From positions 1 through 6,283 of the forward strand of contig JAFXMJ010000193.1 in NCBI GenBank assembly GCA_017530465.1: DNA of 6,283 nt. The letters run 5' to 3'. Each line of letters starts with the position of its first letter. Positions within the stretch are counted from its first letter, which is position 1. The notes beneath the pieces were generated by a model. That model was not told the DNA's origin, did no database searches, and worked only from the letters and a program-made list of their open reading frames with translations. This DNA is from Bacteroidales bacterium. GTDB taxonomy: Bacteria; Bacteroidota; Bacteroidia; Bacteroidales; UBA3824. Positions 6,015 to 6,283 of the stretch are shown here, one piece after another. The translations under genes were made by a program, and so were the position numbers.

Positions 6015-6049
6015 CAAAATTAATGGAATCCGCCGAGACTGCAAAATTA
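6015..6049 (-). promoter_or_regulatory. Bacteroides-type promoter(s) for the 515-residue protein gene
   Basis: Two identical minus-strand boxes TAATTTTGC occur, with the TAnnTTTG part complementary to 6015-6022 and 6042-6049, 27 bases apart. The proximal one is the best candidate, because a TTTG (complement of 6042-6045) lies 19 bases upstream as its -33 box. That -33 is itself part of the distal copy. Transcription would start near 6007, a leader of about 25 bases before the GTG at 5981. The distal copy lacks a well-spaced -33 box. Confidence 0.65.
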
Positions 6050-6087
6050 TTTTTGGAGAATGGAGCAATGAAAACGATTTTTTTGTT

Positions 6088-6095
6088 TACCTTTG
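6088..6095 (+). promoter_or_regulatory. Probable -7 box for proS
   Basis: TACCTTTG at 6088-6095 is a perfect TAnnTTTG match followed by C. No convincing TTTG is found 19-21 bases upstream (the nearest, around 6052-6055, is 32 bases away), so the -33 part is weak. Transcription would begin near 6102, giving a leader of about 37 bases to the ATG at 6139. Confidence 0.5.
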
Positions 6096-6138
6096 CAGAC
6101 TGATTTAATGAAAGAATAACCAACATACATCATAAAAA

Positions 6139-6283
6139 TGGCAGATTTCATAACCAAGAGGGCAGAGGACTACTCCAAGTGGTACACCGACCTCGTTACT
6201 AACGCAGACCTCGCCGAAAATTCGGCGGTGCGCGGCTGTATGGTCATCAAACCTTACGGCTATTCCATCTGGGAAAAGATGCA
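6139..6283 (+). CDS. proS: Prolyl-tRNA synthetase, N-terminal part (runs off the window)
   Basis: The first 48 codons of a gene cut by the window edge. ProRS charges tRNA-Pro with proline in the cytoplasm. The segment holds the conserved opening of the archaeal/eukaryotic-type (short, no editing insertion) class II enzyme: TKRAEDYSKWYTDLV (6-20), ADLAENSAVRG (23-33) and MVIKPYGYSIWEKM (35-48). This form is the usual one in Bacteroidota. The ATG at 6139 places the conserved block at the expected distance from the N-terminus. An A/T-rich leader without Shine-Dalgarno sequence precedes it, with a tiny ATG-AAA-GAA-TAA frame at 6108-6119 inside the leader. It is transcribed away from the 515-residue protein gene. 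The motif and catalytic domains proper lie beyond the edge. Confidence 0.93.

Overview
The window looks like chromosomal DNA from a member of the Bacteroidota, most likely Bacteroidales. Several independent signs agree. Start codons lack Shine-Dalgarno sequences and are preceded by A/T-rich leaders. Matches to the Bacteroides-type promoter (-7 box TAnnTTTG, -33 box TTTG) lie in front of five transcription units, though the -33 part is weak or absent at two of them. The partial gene at the right edge reads as the short archaeal/eukaryotic-type prolyl-tRNA synthetase typical of this phylum. There is also a PIN toxin with a small partner ending in an 'RTPY'-type tail, and an exported protein resembling the PorV/PorQ outer-membrane family.

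Layout from left to right. Positions 36-74 hold a rightward terminator for a gene outside the window. A leftward two-gene unit (1975 to 92) encodes an exported low-complexity His/Tyr/Asn/Ser-rich protein followed, after 9 bases, by a diacylglycerol-kinase-family lipid kinase. Next is a leftward toxin-antitoxin module (2744 to 2081): a small antitoxin whose end overlaps the start of a PIN-domain toxin by 20 bases. Head-to-head with it, sharing a 100-base intergenic region, is a rightward gene (2845-3675) for a predicted outer-membrane beta-barrel protein. A perfect-stem terminator that can work in both directions (3674-3732) separates it from a leftward pair: a 515-residue exported protein of unknown function (5981 to 4434, GTG start) and a lipoprotein (4334 to 3759). 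Finally proS starts rightward at 6139 and runs off the edge, diverging from the 515-residue gene across a 157-base promoter region.

Four of the seven complete genes encode exported or envelope proteins, and one more acts on membrane lipids, so most of the window concerns the cell envelope. The clearest functional unit is the toxin-antitoxin pair. Nothing in the window is a mobile element, CRISPR array or RNA gene, and no stretch over 300 bases lacks a gene. No clearly new system is visible. The points most worth a second look are the repeat-built exported protein coupled to a lipid kinase, the compact mirror-image promoters between the toxin-antitoxin module and the barrel gene, and the uncharacterised 515-residue protein/lipoprotein pair.
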